A DNA stretch of 64,000 nucleotides, taken from the NCBI GenBank assembly GCA_903642215.1, contig CAHJWG010000006.1, positions 160,261 to 224,260 of the forward strand. The letters are read 5' to 3'. This stretch comes from Sphingobacteriaceae bacterium. Lineage in GTDB: Bacteria > Bacteroidota > Bacteroidia > Sphingobacteriales > Sphingobacteriaceae. Of this stretch, positions 54,338 to 62,869 are shown piece by piece (the stretch's first letter is position 1; each line of letters starts with the position of its first letter). Below the pieces are notes generated by a model. The model did not search any database, had not been told where the DNA came from, and was given only the letters and a program-made list of their open reading frames with translations. The translations under genes and the position numbers were made by a program.

Positions 54338-54375
54338 GGACAAGGTCATCTTCAAACATGGCCTTGTCCTTTTTA
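54338..54375 (+). terminator. Rho-independent terminator after susD
   Basis: GGACAAGGTCAT pairs with ATGGCCTTGTCC (one T-G pair), 8-nt loop, then five T. The long stem may only partly terminate, setting expression of the genes downstream below that of susCD. Confidence 0.85.
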
Positions 54376-54456
54376 ATTATAATATATTTGAATAAACTTT
54401 ACTCAAATTTTGATCGAAAATATACGATACATAAAATCCGGCTGTTAATATATACG

Positions 54457-57400
54457 ATGCCTTTCAAAACTAAATTGCAAAAGCTTACCTTCCGCATACT
54501 TCTTTTAGCACCCTTTTTTTTGACTGCAATTTTTCAATCATCTGCGCAGCAGCAGCTTTTCAAAATTCTTCCTTCAACCCAAACCAATATCCATTTTAAC
54601 AATGCCATAAGTGAAAACGAATCACTTAACGTACTTTCCTATGAGTATTTTTACAACGGCGGCGGCTTGGCTGTGGGCGATATCAACAATGATGGCCTGG
54701 AAGATTTGTTCTTCACCGGCAACATGCAGCCCAATAAACTTTACCTGAATCAGGGAAACTTAAAGTTTAAAGATATTACCGCACAAGCCAATCCGGAACT
54801 TGGCGGACGTGCAAACGGCTGGAAAACCGGCGTTACCATGGCGGATGTTAACGGCGATGGTTTGCTGGATATTTATGTTTGTTACTCTGGGAAAACGGAT
54901 GCCGATACGCGCCGAAATCAGCTTTTTATCAACCTCGGGAACGGTAAATTTGCCGAAAAAGCAAAAGAATATGGTTTGGATGATCCCGGTTATTCTACAC
55001 AAGCCGTTTTTTTTGATTTTGATAACGATGGTGATCTGGACATGTTCCTGCTCAATCATAACGTTAAGAAAATTGATAACATGGAGTTTGCCAACGTCCG
55101 CAATCAAACGAATGAGAATGCAAGCAACAAACTCTTTGAAAACAACGGCAACCATTTTACAGATGTTTCCAAAAAAGCGGGCATCATTCAAAACCCGTTA
55201 ACGTTTGGTTTGGGCGTTGCTATTGCTGATATAAATAAAGACGGCTGGCCGGATATTTACGTAACCAACGATTATAACGAGCCTGATTATTTGTACGTTA
55301 ACAATCACGATGGCACTTTCTCAGAAAAGTCCAAGCTGCTGTTACGGCATATTTCTCATTTTTCGATGGGCGTGGATATTGCAGATTTTAACAACGATGG
55401 TTTCCCGGATATTTTAACGCTCGATATGTTGCCGCAGGATAATCATCGCCAAAAATCGCTCCAGATGGAAGAAAATTACGAATCTTTTGAGCTGATGCAA
55501 CGCCAGGATTTGTACAAACAATATATGCGTAACATGCTACAGTTGAACAATGGTGACGGTACGTTCAGCGAAATCGGACAATTAGCAGGAATTTCTGCAA
55601 CGGACTGGAGTTGGTGTCCGCTGATTGCCGATTTTGATAACGATGGCTACAAAGATATTTTCATTTCCAACGGTTATTTGCGCGATTATACCAACAAGGA
55701 TTTTTTGCGTTACTGGGGCGATTACAAGATTAAAAAAGCGATGGCGCGCGAACCTTTTTTGCTGATGGATCTGGTTACCGCTATGCCTTCTACCAAGTTG
55801 CCGAATTATATTTTCCGCAATAACCACGACCTCACTTTCAGCAATAAACAACAGGATTGGGGCATGACGAACGCTACCATTTCCAATGGTGCAGTTTATG
55901 CGGATTTGGACAACGACGGCGATCTGGATTTAGTCGTAAACAACATCAATGAGGAAGCCAGCATTTATCAAAATACCAGCCGGGAAACCAGCCATACTTC
56001 TTTTATCGGTATAAAATTGAAGGGCAAAGGCGCAAATACCAACGCCATTGGTGCCAAAATTTTTGTGTATGTAAAAACAGCATCGCAGTACCAGGAAGTT
56101 AATCCTGGCCGTGGTTATTTGTCCAGCGTTTCCACGGTTTTAAATTTTGGTTTGGGTGATGCAAAAATGGTGGATTCGATCCGCGTCATCTGGCCGGATC
56201 AAACGCAGCAAATCCTGCAAAACGTAGCGGCAAACCAGCATTTGGTGATCAGTTATCAGCCGGAAAAAAACACTCAAAAAAGTACGGTAAAAACAGCATC
56301 GCCACTGTTTACCAAAGTTGATCCGCTGATCAATTATACTTCCGAAGAAAACCCGATTAACGATTTTAAACGCCAGTTGCTGATGTTGTTTATGTACTCC
56401 AAAACGGGGCCAGTAATTACAAAAGCGGATGTAAATAAAGACGGTTTGGAGGATTTATTTGTTTCCGGTGATCAATTATCTTTCGGAAAAATATTCACAC
56501 AACAAGCTAACGGAACGTTTAAATCGATGAATTTGCCCGGCGGCGAACAAACGGCAACCGTTTCTGCAGCAGCTTTTTTTGATGCAAATGGCGATGGTTT
56601 CCCGGATTTATATCTGGCAAAAGGCGGTTACGCTTTGTACGAACCGAACACGCCGGATTTGCAGGACCAGCTGTTTTTAAATGATAAAAAAGGCAATTTC
56701 TACATCGCTCCTGCTCCGCTGCCAAACGTAAATGCCAGCAGCAAATCTGTGGTGAGACCTTACGATTTTGATGGTGATGGCGACGTGGATTTGTTTGTTG
56801 GCGGACGTGTGATTCCAGGTCAATATCCTTTATCGCCTAAAAGTTATTTGCTGGTAAATGATGGAAAAGGCAATTTTACTTCAACCCAAATTCCGTTTGA
56901 AAATGCCGGAATGATTACCGATGCGGCTTGGATTGATCTGGATGAAAACGGCCGCAAGGATTTGGTTTTATGCGGAGAAATGATGCCGGTAAAAGTTTAT
57001 CTCAACACAAAAACCGGTTTTACAGATGCTACGGAAAAATACTTTGATCAGCCAACAAACGGCATGTGGTTTTCCATGAATTTTGCTGATGTAAACGGCG
57101 ATGGAAACCCGGATTTGATTGCCGGAAATTTAGGTTTAAACACCGTAATCCGCGCCTTGGAAAAAGAACCGGCCGAACTGGTTTATGCTGATTTTGACGG
57201 CAACGGCTCGATTGATCCTTTCCTTAATTTTTATGTGCAGGGTGTAAATTATCCCTTTGTAAGCAGAGATGAGCTGAACGAGCAAATTTATCCGATGCGC
57301 AAAAAATTTAATTCTTACAAAGCTTATGCAGATGCCGGAATTAAGGAAATTTTGACCGAAGATCAGCTGCAGAAAGCCGGAAAACTGACCGCAAACCGTT

Positions 57401-57762
57401 TGCAAACCACTGTTTTTTTAAATCGAAACGGCAAATTTGTGCCGATGGATTTGCCTGCGGAAGCCAACTTTGCGCCGGTTACGCAAATCCTCAGCAGAGA
57501 TTTTAACCACGATGGCAAAACGGATTTACTGCTGTTGGGAAATCACAGCGATAACCGATTAAAATTAGGAAGCATGGATGCCAATTACGGCTGCCTCTTA
57601 AGCGGAAACGGCAAAGGTGAATTTGAATATATCAATCAATCGATCAGCGGGTTATCCATAACTGGCGACGTAAAATCAGCTTTGGAAATCAAGATCAAAA
57701 ACGTAAATTACTTGCTGATTGGCGTTTCCGGTCAGCCGTTACAATTTTATAAAATGCCGTGA
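54457..57762 (+). CDS. FG-GAP/VCBS repeat protein with an ASPIC/UnbV domain
   Basis: This 1101-aa protein has a signal peptide (LTFRILLLAPFFLTAIFQSSAQQ). It has about 14 Asp-rich calcium loops of the D-x-D-x-D-G type (for example DVNGDGLLDIY, DFDNDGDLDMF, DINKDGWPDIY), which form a seven-bladed FG-GAP propeller twice over. An ASPIC/UnbV segment near residues 545-600 (GLGDAKMVDSIRVIWPD) separates the two sets. Such proteins often follow SusCD pairs in Bacteroidota, with an unknown but probably adhesion or glycan-binding role. An open frame from 54319 runs through the terminator; the ATG at 54457 is the start that gives a signal peptide. Confidence 0.85.
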   Translation: MPFKTKLQKLTFRILLLAPFFLTAIFQSSAQQQLFKILPSTQTNIHFNNAISENESLNVLSYEYFYNGGGLAVGDINNDGLEDLFFTGNMQPNKLYLNQGNLKFKDITAQANPELGGRANGWKTGVTMADVNGDGLLDIYVCYSGKTDADTRRNQLFINLGNGKFAEKAKEYGLDDPGYSTQAVFFDFDNDGDLDMFLLNHNVKKIDNMEFANVRNQTNENASNKLFENNGNHFTDVSKKAGIIQNPLTFGLGVAIADINKDGWPDIYVTNDYNEPDYLYVNNHDGTFSEKSKLLLRHISHFSMGVDIADFNNDGFPDILTLDMLPQDNHRQKSLQMEENYESFELMQRQDLYKQYMRNMLQLNNGDGTFSEIGQLAGISATDWSWCPLIADFDNDGYKDIFISNGYLRDYTNKDFLRYWGDYKIKKAMAREPFLLMDLVTAMPSTKLPNYIFRNNHDLTFSNKQQDWGMTNATISNGAVYADLDNDGDLDLVVNNINEEASIYQNTSRETSHTSFIGIKLKGKGANTNAIGAKIFVYVKTASQYQEVNPGRGYLSSVSTVLNFGLGDAKMVDSIRVIWPDQTQQILQNVAANQHLVISYQPEKNTQKSTVKTASPLFTKVDPLINYTSEENPINDFKRQLLMLFMYSKTGPVITKADVNKDGLEDLFVSGDQLSFGKIFTQQANGTFKSMNLPGGEQTATVSAAAFFDANGDGFPDLYLAKGGYALYEPNTPDLQDQLFLNDKKGNFYIAPAPLPNVNASSKSVVRPYDFDGDGDVDLFVGGRVIPGQYPLSPKSYLLVNDGKGNFTSTQIPFENAGMITDAAWIDLDENGRKDLVLCGEMMPVKVYLNTKTGFTDATEKYFDQPTNGMWFSMNFADVNGDGNPDLIAGNLGLNTVIRALEKEPAELVYADFDGNGSIDPFLNFYVQGVNYPFVSRDELNEQIYPMRKKFNSYKAYADAGIKEILTEDQLQKAGKLTANRLQTTVFLNRNGKFVPMDLPAEANFAPVTQILSRDFNHDGKTDLLLLGNHSDNRLKLGSMDANYGCLLSGNGKGEFEYINQSISGLSITGDVKSALEIKIKNVNYLLIGVSGQPLQFYKMP

Positions 57763-59090
57763 AAAAGTTCCATCTGATACTGTTTTTATCGATGTTTTTT
57801 TCGGCAGCCATCGCCCAGAATAAAAAACCGCTGCCTGCTTATCTGGAAGTTGCGCCGGCCATCAATTCCATCAATATGGTGATGGTGCATGATGTAATTA
57901 GTCCGCCGGTCGCTGCGCGTTATTACGCTTACGCGATGCTGGGCGCGTACCAGATCGTTTCGCAAAATAATCCGAAAGTGCCGGCATTGGCTTCTTTTAT
58001 CAAGGTTTTTTCTGCGGAGAAAATCAATCTTCCCACAAAAAATTATGATTACCGGATTGCTTCGATTTACTGCATTTTAGAAACCGGTAAAAACATGCTG
58101 CCGTCGGGCGTTTCTTTGCAGGATGACGAAGATTTGTATGTGGCACAACTCAAAAAAAACAAGATCAGCCCAACTACAATTGATCTATCTATAGCAGTTG
58201 CACAGCAGGTTTCGGCACAAATTATTAACTTTTCCAAAACCGATCATTACAATCAATTAAGTGCAAAATTGCGTTACACGCCTAAAAAAGGCGATGGCTA
58301 CTGGTACCCAACGCCGCCTGCTTATCTGGATGCGGTAGAGCCGAACTGGAAAATTTTGCGGCCGATGGTGATTGATTCTAACACTGAATTTAAGCCGATT
58401 GCGCCCGTAAAATTTAGCAAAGATACCACGAGTGCGTTTTTTAAGCAGGCAAAAGAAGTGTATGATGTTTCTAAAAAGCCAACGCAAGAGCAATTGCACA
58501 TTGCCGCGTTTTGGGATTGTAATCCGTTTGCGGTTACCACTTCCGGCCACATGTCTATCGGCTTTAAAAAAATTAGTCCGGGCGGCCACTGGATGAATAT
58601 TGCTGCATTGGCCGTTAAAAAACTGAACCTGGATTTTGATCAATCCATCCAAACCGTTACGCTCGAATCGGTTACGCTGATGGATGTTTTTATCAGTTGC
58701 TGGGACGAAAAATACCGCAGCAACCGCATCCGGCCAGAAACTTATATCAACAGATACATCGATATTAACTGGAAACCGTTCTTGCAAACGCCGCCGTTCC
58801 CGGAATATACTAGTGGTCATGCAGTGGTTTCCAATTCTTCCGCAGAAATGCTGACTTATTTATTGGGCGATCATTTTGCTTATACTGATGATACCGAAAT
58901 ACCTTATGGCGTGGAGCCGCGTTCGTTTACTTCCTTTAATCAGGCGGCTGCAGAAGCCACAATATCAAGACTTTACGGCGGCATCCATTACCGGGACAGT
59001 ATAGAAGAAGGTAATAAAGAAGGCCGCGATGTCGCACAAAATATCATTGAAAAAATTAAAAAAGCGGGCATTGAGCCGTTTAGAAAGTAA
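57759..59090 (+). CDS. Secreted PAP2-superfamily phosphatase / vanadium-haloperoxidase-like protein
   Basis: This 443-aa protein has a signal peptide (FHLILFLSMFFSAAIAQ). The three PAP2 motifs are near the C-terminus: KYRSNRIRP, YTSGHAVVSNSSAEM and SRLYGGIHYRDS. These form a phosphate or vanadate pocket. Vanadium haloperoxidase-like proteins share it, so phosphatase versus haloperoxidase activity is open. The gene starts at a GTG that overlaps the preceding stop (GTGA, 4 bp), which shows translational coupling to the FG-GAP gene. FG-GAP/PAP2 pairs next to SusCD recur in this phylum. Confidence 0.82.
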   Translation: MKKFHLILFLSMFFSAAIAQNKKPLPAYLEVAPAINSINMVMVHDVISPPVAARYYAYAMLGAYQIVSQNNPKVPALASFIKVFSAEKINLPTKNYDYRIASIYCILETGKNMLPSGVSLQDDEDLYVAQLKKNKISPTTIDLSIAVAQQVSAQIINFSKTDHYNQLSAKLRYTPKKGDGYWYPTPPAYLDAVEPNWKILRPMVIDSNTEFKPIAPVKFSKDTTSAFFKQAKEVYDVSKKPTQEQLHIAAFWDCNPFAVTTSGHMSIGFKKISPGGHWMNIAALAVKKLNLDFDQSIQTVTLESVTLMDVFISCWDEKYRSNRIRPETYINRYIDINWKPFLQTPPFPEYTSGHAVVSNSSAEMLTYLLGDHFAYTDDTEIPYGVEPRSFTSFNQAAAEATISRLYGGIHYRDSIEEGNKEGRDVAQNIIEKIKKAGIEPFRK

Positions 59091-59103
59091 TAGATTTTTG
59101 GGA

Positions 59104-59130
59104 TGATGCTGTTTTTATCGGATATTTTTG
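59104..59130 (+). repeat. Iterated motif copy (GCTGTTTTTA form) with element head
   Basis: GATGCTGTTTTTATCGG (59105-59121) is followed by ATATTTTTGGGG, the same head as long element copy B at 25829. It leads into the inverted repeat at 59143. Confidence 0.75.
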
Positions 59131-59142
59131 GGGTGAATTTAA

Positions 59143-59294
59143 GGTCATCCCCCTACCCCCCTTCAAAAGGGGGAAGCATCATGCAGACCTTGCTATTGGT
59201 AACATATCACATAAATTAATAAATAATAATTAAAACGATTGCAAGTCTGCACCCTGGTTCTTTTCCCCCTTTTGAAGGGGGTTAGTGGGATGAA
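59143..59294. repeat. Intergenic inverted repeat of the GGTCATCCCC type
   Basis: The left arm is GGTCATCCCCCTACCCCCC followed by TTCAAAAGGGGGAA (59143-59175). It is nearly complementary to the right arm TTCCCCCTTTTGAAGGGGG followed by TTAGTGGGATGA (59263-59294). About 87 bp of AT-rich DNA separate the arms. It is of the same class as the repeat at 38099. Confidence 0.8.
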
Positions 59295-59326
59295 TTCTAA
59301 TCTATTAATAAACGAACTCTAATCAA

Positions 59327-61495
59327 ATGAAATTTATAAAAACCCAAATCTCAAAACTGCTGATACTTCTTTTATCGGTACTTTTTTCGGGTGCCGTGAT
59401 CGCCCAAAATGTATCCTATAAAAACAGCACGCTGCCGATTGATGTGCGGGTAAAAGACTTGCTTTCGAGGTTGACTTTGGAGGAAAAAGTTTCGCTGATG
59501 GGTTATCGCAGCAAGGCAGTTCCGCGCCTCAATATTCCGGCCTACAACTGGTGGAACGAAGGTTTACATGGTGTGGCGCGTGCCGGTGAAGCAACCGTTT
59601 TTCCGCAGGCAATTGGTATGGCAGCTACGTTTAATCCGGATTTGTTGCAGCAGGTGGCGGATGCAATTTCTACGGAGGCACGCGCCAAATACAATCTTTC
59701 TACCGCGCAAAACAAGCATTTGATGTATATGGGTTTGAGTTTCTGGTCGCCCAATATCAATATTTTTCGTGATCCGCGCTGGGGCCGCGGACAGGAAACT
59801 TACGGCGAAGATCCGTTCCTAACTTCCAGAATGGGAACCGCGTACGTAAAAGGAATGCAGGGAAATGATCCGTTACATTTAAAAGTATCGGCAACGGCCA
59901 AACATTTTGTAGCGCACAGCGGGCCGGAAGCTACGCGCGATGAATTTAACGCCGTGGTGGATGAAAAGGATTTGCGCGATACCTATTTGTACGCTTTCCA
60001 TCATTTGGTGGATAACGGCGTGGAATCGGTGATGACAGCTTATAATCGCGTAAACGGACAGCCAAATTCCATTAGTTCATCGTATCTGAACCAGATTTTG
60101 ATTAAAGAATGGGGTTTTAAAGGTCATGTGGTTACCGATTGCGGCGCGCTGGATGATGTTTTCCTTCGACATAAAACTTTAAAAACCGGTGTAGAAACGG
60201 CTGCAGCAGCCATTAAAGCGGGCATTAATTTAGATTGTTCGGCTATTTTGCAGGATGATGTTTTGGCGGCGGTTAACCAGAAATTATTAACAGTAAAAGA
60301 AGTAGATGCTTCATTAACCAAAGTTTTGCGTACCGAATTTAAGCTTGGTTTTTATGATGATCCGCAGCAAAGTAAATTTTATAATTACGGCGCAGACAGC
60401 ATCAGCAATGCGGCGCATATCGCTTTGGCGCGCAAGGTAGCACAGCAAAGTATGGTGCTGCTCAAAAATAAAAACCAGCTTTTGCCCCTTAAAAAAAGCA
60501 TGTATAGTGCAATTACCGTTCTAGGAACCAATGCAGCTTCGCTTGATGCAATGGTGGGAAGTTACCACGGCGTAAGCAGCAAAATGGTCGATTTTGTTTC
60601 CGGAATTACCGCTGCAGTTGGTGTGGATACGCGTGTGGAATACGATTTGGGTTCGAGTTACACCGATACCACGCATTTTGGCGGCATCTGGGCAGCGAGC
60701 AACAGCGATGTAACGGTTGCCGTAGTCGGACTTTCGCCGGTTTTGGAAGGAGAAGCTGGTGATGCTTTTTTGTCGCAAACCGGCGGCGATAAAGCTAATT
60801 TAAGCTTGCCCGACGGAAATATTGCTTTTATGAAAGCCTTGCGAAAAGGCAATCCTGCAAAACCAATTATTGCGGTAATTACGGCTGGAAGCGATGTTGA
60901 TGTGGCTGCCATAGAACCTTATGCCGATGCAGTTATTCTGGCCTGGTATCCTGGTCAGCAAGGCGGAAATGCGTTGGCCGATCTGCTTTTTGGTAAAATT
61001 TCGCCTTCCGGGCATTTACCGTTAACGTTTTACCGTTCTACCAATGATTTGCCGGCTTACAACAGTTATGCGATGAAAGGCAGAACTTACCGCTATTACG
61101 GCGGACCAGTGCAATACCCGTTTGGTTTTGGGTTGAGTTATACCACGTTTGATTACACCTGGAAAAACATGCCGCAAAAACAGTACGCTGCAAATGAGAC
61201 GATTACATTTTCCATCAACGTAAAGAACACCGGTAAAATGGATGCAGATGAAGTTGTTCAGGCTTATATTGAATATCCAAACCTGGAACGAATGCCAATC
61301 AAAGAATTAAAAGGTTTTAAACGGATCAGTGTAAATCAAGGCGGAGAACAAATTGCCGAAATCAAAATTCCGGTTTCCGAACTGCAAAAGTGGGATCTGC
61401 AAAAACACCAGTTTCAATTGTATAAAGGCGAATATAAGTTGATGATCGGCAGTGATTCTGCAACACCGAAGTTGAATGCTTCTTTTAAGCTGTAA
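59327..61495 (+). CDS. GH3-family beta-glycosidase, secreted
   Basis: This 722-aa protein has a signal peptide (LLILLLSVLFSGAVIAQ). The GH3 TIM barrel carries NWWNEGLHGVAR, RDPRWGRGQETYGEDP, KHFVAHSG and the nucleophile D271 in VVTDCGALDD. An alpha/beta sandwich and a fibronectin-III-like C-terminal domain follow. The motif set resembles the beta-xylosidase/beta-glucosidase subgroup, so the exact sugar is uncertain. It is separated from the PAP2 gene by a repeat-rich 236-bp interval and may have its own promoter. An iterated-motif variant encodes ILLLSV in the signal peptide, and an exact copy lies at the C-terminus (61478-61487). Confidence 0.87.
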   Translation: MKFIKTQISKLLILLLSVLFSGAVIAQNVSYKNSTLPIDVRVKDLLSRLTLEEKVSLMGYRSKAVPRLNIPAYNWWNEGLHGVARAGEATVFPQAIGMAATFNPDLLQQVADAISTEARAKYNLSTAQNKHLMYMGLSFWSPNINIFRDPRWGRGQETYGEDPFLTSRMGTAYVKGMQGNDPLHLKVSATAKHFVAHSGPEATRDEFNAVVDEKDLRDTYLYAFHHLVDNGVESVMTAYNRVNGQPNSISSSYLNQILIKEWGFKGHVVTDCGALDDVFLRHKTLKTGVETAAAAIKAGINLDCSAILQDDVLAAVNQKLLTVKEVDASLTKVLRTEFKLGFYDDPQQSKFYNYGADSISNAAHIALARKVAQQSMVLLKNKNQLLPLKKSMYSAITVLGTNAASLDAMVGSYHGVSSKMVDFVSGITAAVGVDTRVEYDLGSSYTDTTHFGGIWAASNSDVTVAVVGLSPVLEGEAGDAFLSQTGGDKANLSLPDGNIAFMKALRKGNPAKPIIAVITAGSDVDVAAIEPYADAVILAWYPGQQGGNALADLLFGKISPSGHLPLTFYRSTNDLPAYNSYAMKGRTYRYYGGPVQYPFGFGLSYTTFDYTWKNMPQKQYAANETITFSINVKNTGKMDADEVVQAYIEYPNLERMPIKELKGFKRISVNQGGEQIAEIKIPVSELQKWDLQKHQFQLYKGEYKLMIGSDSATPKLNASFKL

Positions 61496-61533
61496 AAATC
61501 AACGTTCAACGGAGGTTTTAAGTTGATTTTTTT
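61494..61533. terminator. Terminator between convergent genes
   Basis: AAAAATCAAC at the GH3 stop pairs with GTTGATTTTT across an 18-nt loop, and further T follow. It overlaps the last codons of the convergent small gene. Confidence 0.7.
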
Positions 61534-61679
61534 GTCCGTTTTGCAATAAAATCAGCCATCGTTTTATTTAATTCCTTATGGAAACGTTCGTTATCTGTTT
61601 GAATCATTTCAGATAGTTCATCCCTAACTTTACGCATATAAGCAACCGCTTTAAATTCTGTTTTAATTTTCGTTTGCAT
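61518..61679 (-). CDS. Small antitoxin-like partner of the adjacent PIN protein
   Basis: This 53-aa protein has the segment KAVAYMRKVRDELSEMI. It resembles the short helical partner (pattern AVxxMRxIRDxLS) that follows one PIN subfamily in Bacteroidota. The ATG at 61679 is preferred over an in-frame TTG at 61724, because in an undamaged version the PIN gene would extend to 61663 and overlap this start. The rest is a charged helix ending in KRTKKST. No DNA-binding motif is evident. Confidence 0.6.
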   Translation of the reverse strand: MQTKIKTEFKAVAYMRKVRDELSEMIQTDNERFHKELNKTMADFIAKRTKKST

Positions 61680-61733
61680 AAATAACTTCTTTAGGTGTTC
61701 TGATATCAATTGTTTGATAACCAAATTTAAGAT

Positions 61734-62120
61734 TTATAGCGTATACTGCTTGATGCGAAAAAAATTAACCATGTGCTTGAAGTTCCAGCTTATCAAACCA
61801 TCAACTTTTAATATGGTTGACATAGCTATGTGTTGCGCATCACTTTCAAATTTGGGTGTCAAAACGCCTTCTTCAATATAATGATTTGCTAATTTTTCTG
61901 CTTCAATTGTTAAAGAAACAAGCTCTAAAAACGGATCAGGAATTGTTTCGGTTAAATGCCTGACATTTGCCGGAGCATATACAAGTTCACGAAGCGTTAA
62001 ATCAGAAAGAACAAGCGTGAATTTCCTTATGCGTGCTTGTTCAAAAAAAGGAATAGTCCATTCTTCAAACTCTATATCTTCATATCCGCCCCAAACAGAT
62101 GTATCAACATAAAACTTCAT
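61734..62120 (-). pseudogene. PIN-domain protein, apparently frameshifted near its C-terminus
   Basis: This 128-aa frame has the acidic residues D5 in YVDTSVW, E in TLRELVY and D in ESDAQHIAM, then GLISWNFKHMVNF, all PIN features of the class that pairs with a short downstream partner. It ends early at IKQYTL. In the -1-shifted frame the minus strand continues AVYAINLKFGYQTIDIRTPK then EVIYANEN and stops at 61663, matching the usual tail of this subfamily. One missing base near 61742 explains it. The catalytic residues lie before the break, so activity may persist. The start at 62120 (MKFYVDTSVW) is used; the open frame upstream overlaps cutC. Confidence 0.65.
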
Positions 62121-62124
62121 TTTA

Positions 62125-62862
62125 TTAATTTGAATTAAAATTTGCAATCTCCACCAACCGTCTAACAATCTCCACATCAGTTTCTTCCGTAAAAAATTCT
62201 TCTTCAAACGTTCCGGTTTTGATCTTCTGAAAAAGCATTTTACTTTGAATTTTACTTTTTGCGGTAGAGTGATATTCTGTTGCGCCGGTTTGCTTAATCA
62301 GTTCCTGGAGATTTTCTGAGCGAATACCTGCGCCGGGCATAATTATAATTCTTCCGTTAGCTTGTTCATTCAATTTTTTTAGCATCGATGCTCCTTTTAC
62401 CGCTGTATTTTCCATGCCGGAAGTGAGGATTCGTTCAAAACCCATATCAATAATTTCTTCCAAAGCTTTAAACGGATTTTTACAGCGATCAAAAGCACGA
62501 TGAAAAGTGCAGCCCATATTGCCAGTAATTGCTTTTAGTTCTAAACAACGTTCAATATCAATTTCGCCATCAGCTTTTAACATACCAAAAACAACACCGT
62601 CACAATTCAAATTCCAGCATTGTTCTACATCCGCTTTCATAGCTTCAAATTCCAGATCAGAATACAAAAAATCTCCGCCACGCGGCCGTATAATCGGGTA
62701 AAGTTTGATGCGGAGATTTTTACGTGCTAAAAGAAGCATTCCATAAGATGGTGTGGTACCACCATCTTTTAGATTATCGCATAATTCAATCCGATAGGCA
62801 CCGCCTTGCTGCGCTGCCAAAGCAGAAGTAATGGAACCAGCACAAATTTCAATTCTGATCAT
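62125..62862 (-). CDS. cutC: CutC-family protein
   Basis: This 245-aa TIM-barrel protein begins MIRIEICAGSITSALAAQQGGAYRIELC, with the family segments DGGTTPSYG, IRPRGGDFLYSD, FHRAFD and MPGAGI. CutC was first linked to copper tolerance, but its biochemical role is not settled. The start at 62862 is an ATG that begins the first barrel strand; an upstream GTG at 62880 would overlap the preceding gene. It lies 7 bp after the glycosylasparaginase gene, so the two are co-transcribed. An iterated-motif copy encodes part of GMLLLAR. Confidence 0.88.
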   Translation of the reverse strand: MIRIEICAGSITSALAAQQGGAYRIELCDNLKDGGTTPSYGMLLLARKNLRIKLYPIIRPRGGDFLYSDLEFEAMKADVEQCWNLNCDGVVFGMLKADGEIDIERCLELKAITGNMGCTFHRAFDRCKNPFKALEEIIDMGFERILTSGMENTAVKGASMLKKLNEQANGRIIIMPGAGIRSENLQELIKQTGATEYHSTAKSKIQSKMLFQKIKTGTFEEEFFTEETDVEIVRRLVEIANFNSN

Positions 62863-62869
62863 TTTTAAC

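Noticed and set aside
54319..54456. N-terminal extension of the FG-GAP protein
   Set aside because: It would run through a strong terminator and place 46 residues before a clear signal peptide.
61680..61724. TTG start for the small antitoxin-like gene
   Set aside because: The added codons coincide with the out-of-frame PIN tail, which has the better protein character in its own frame.
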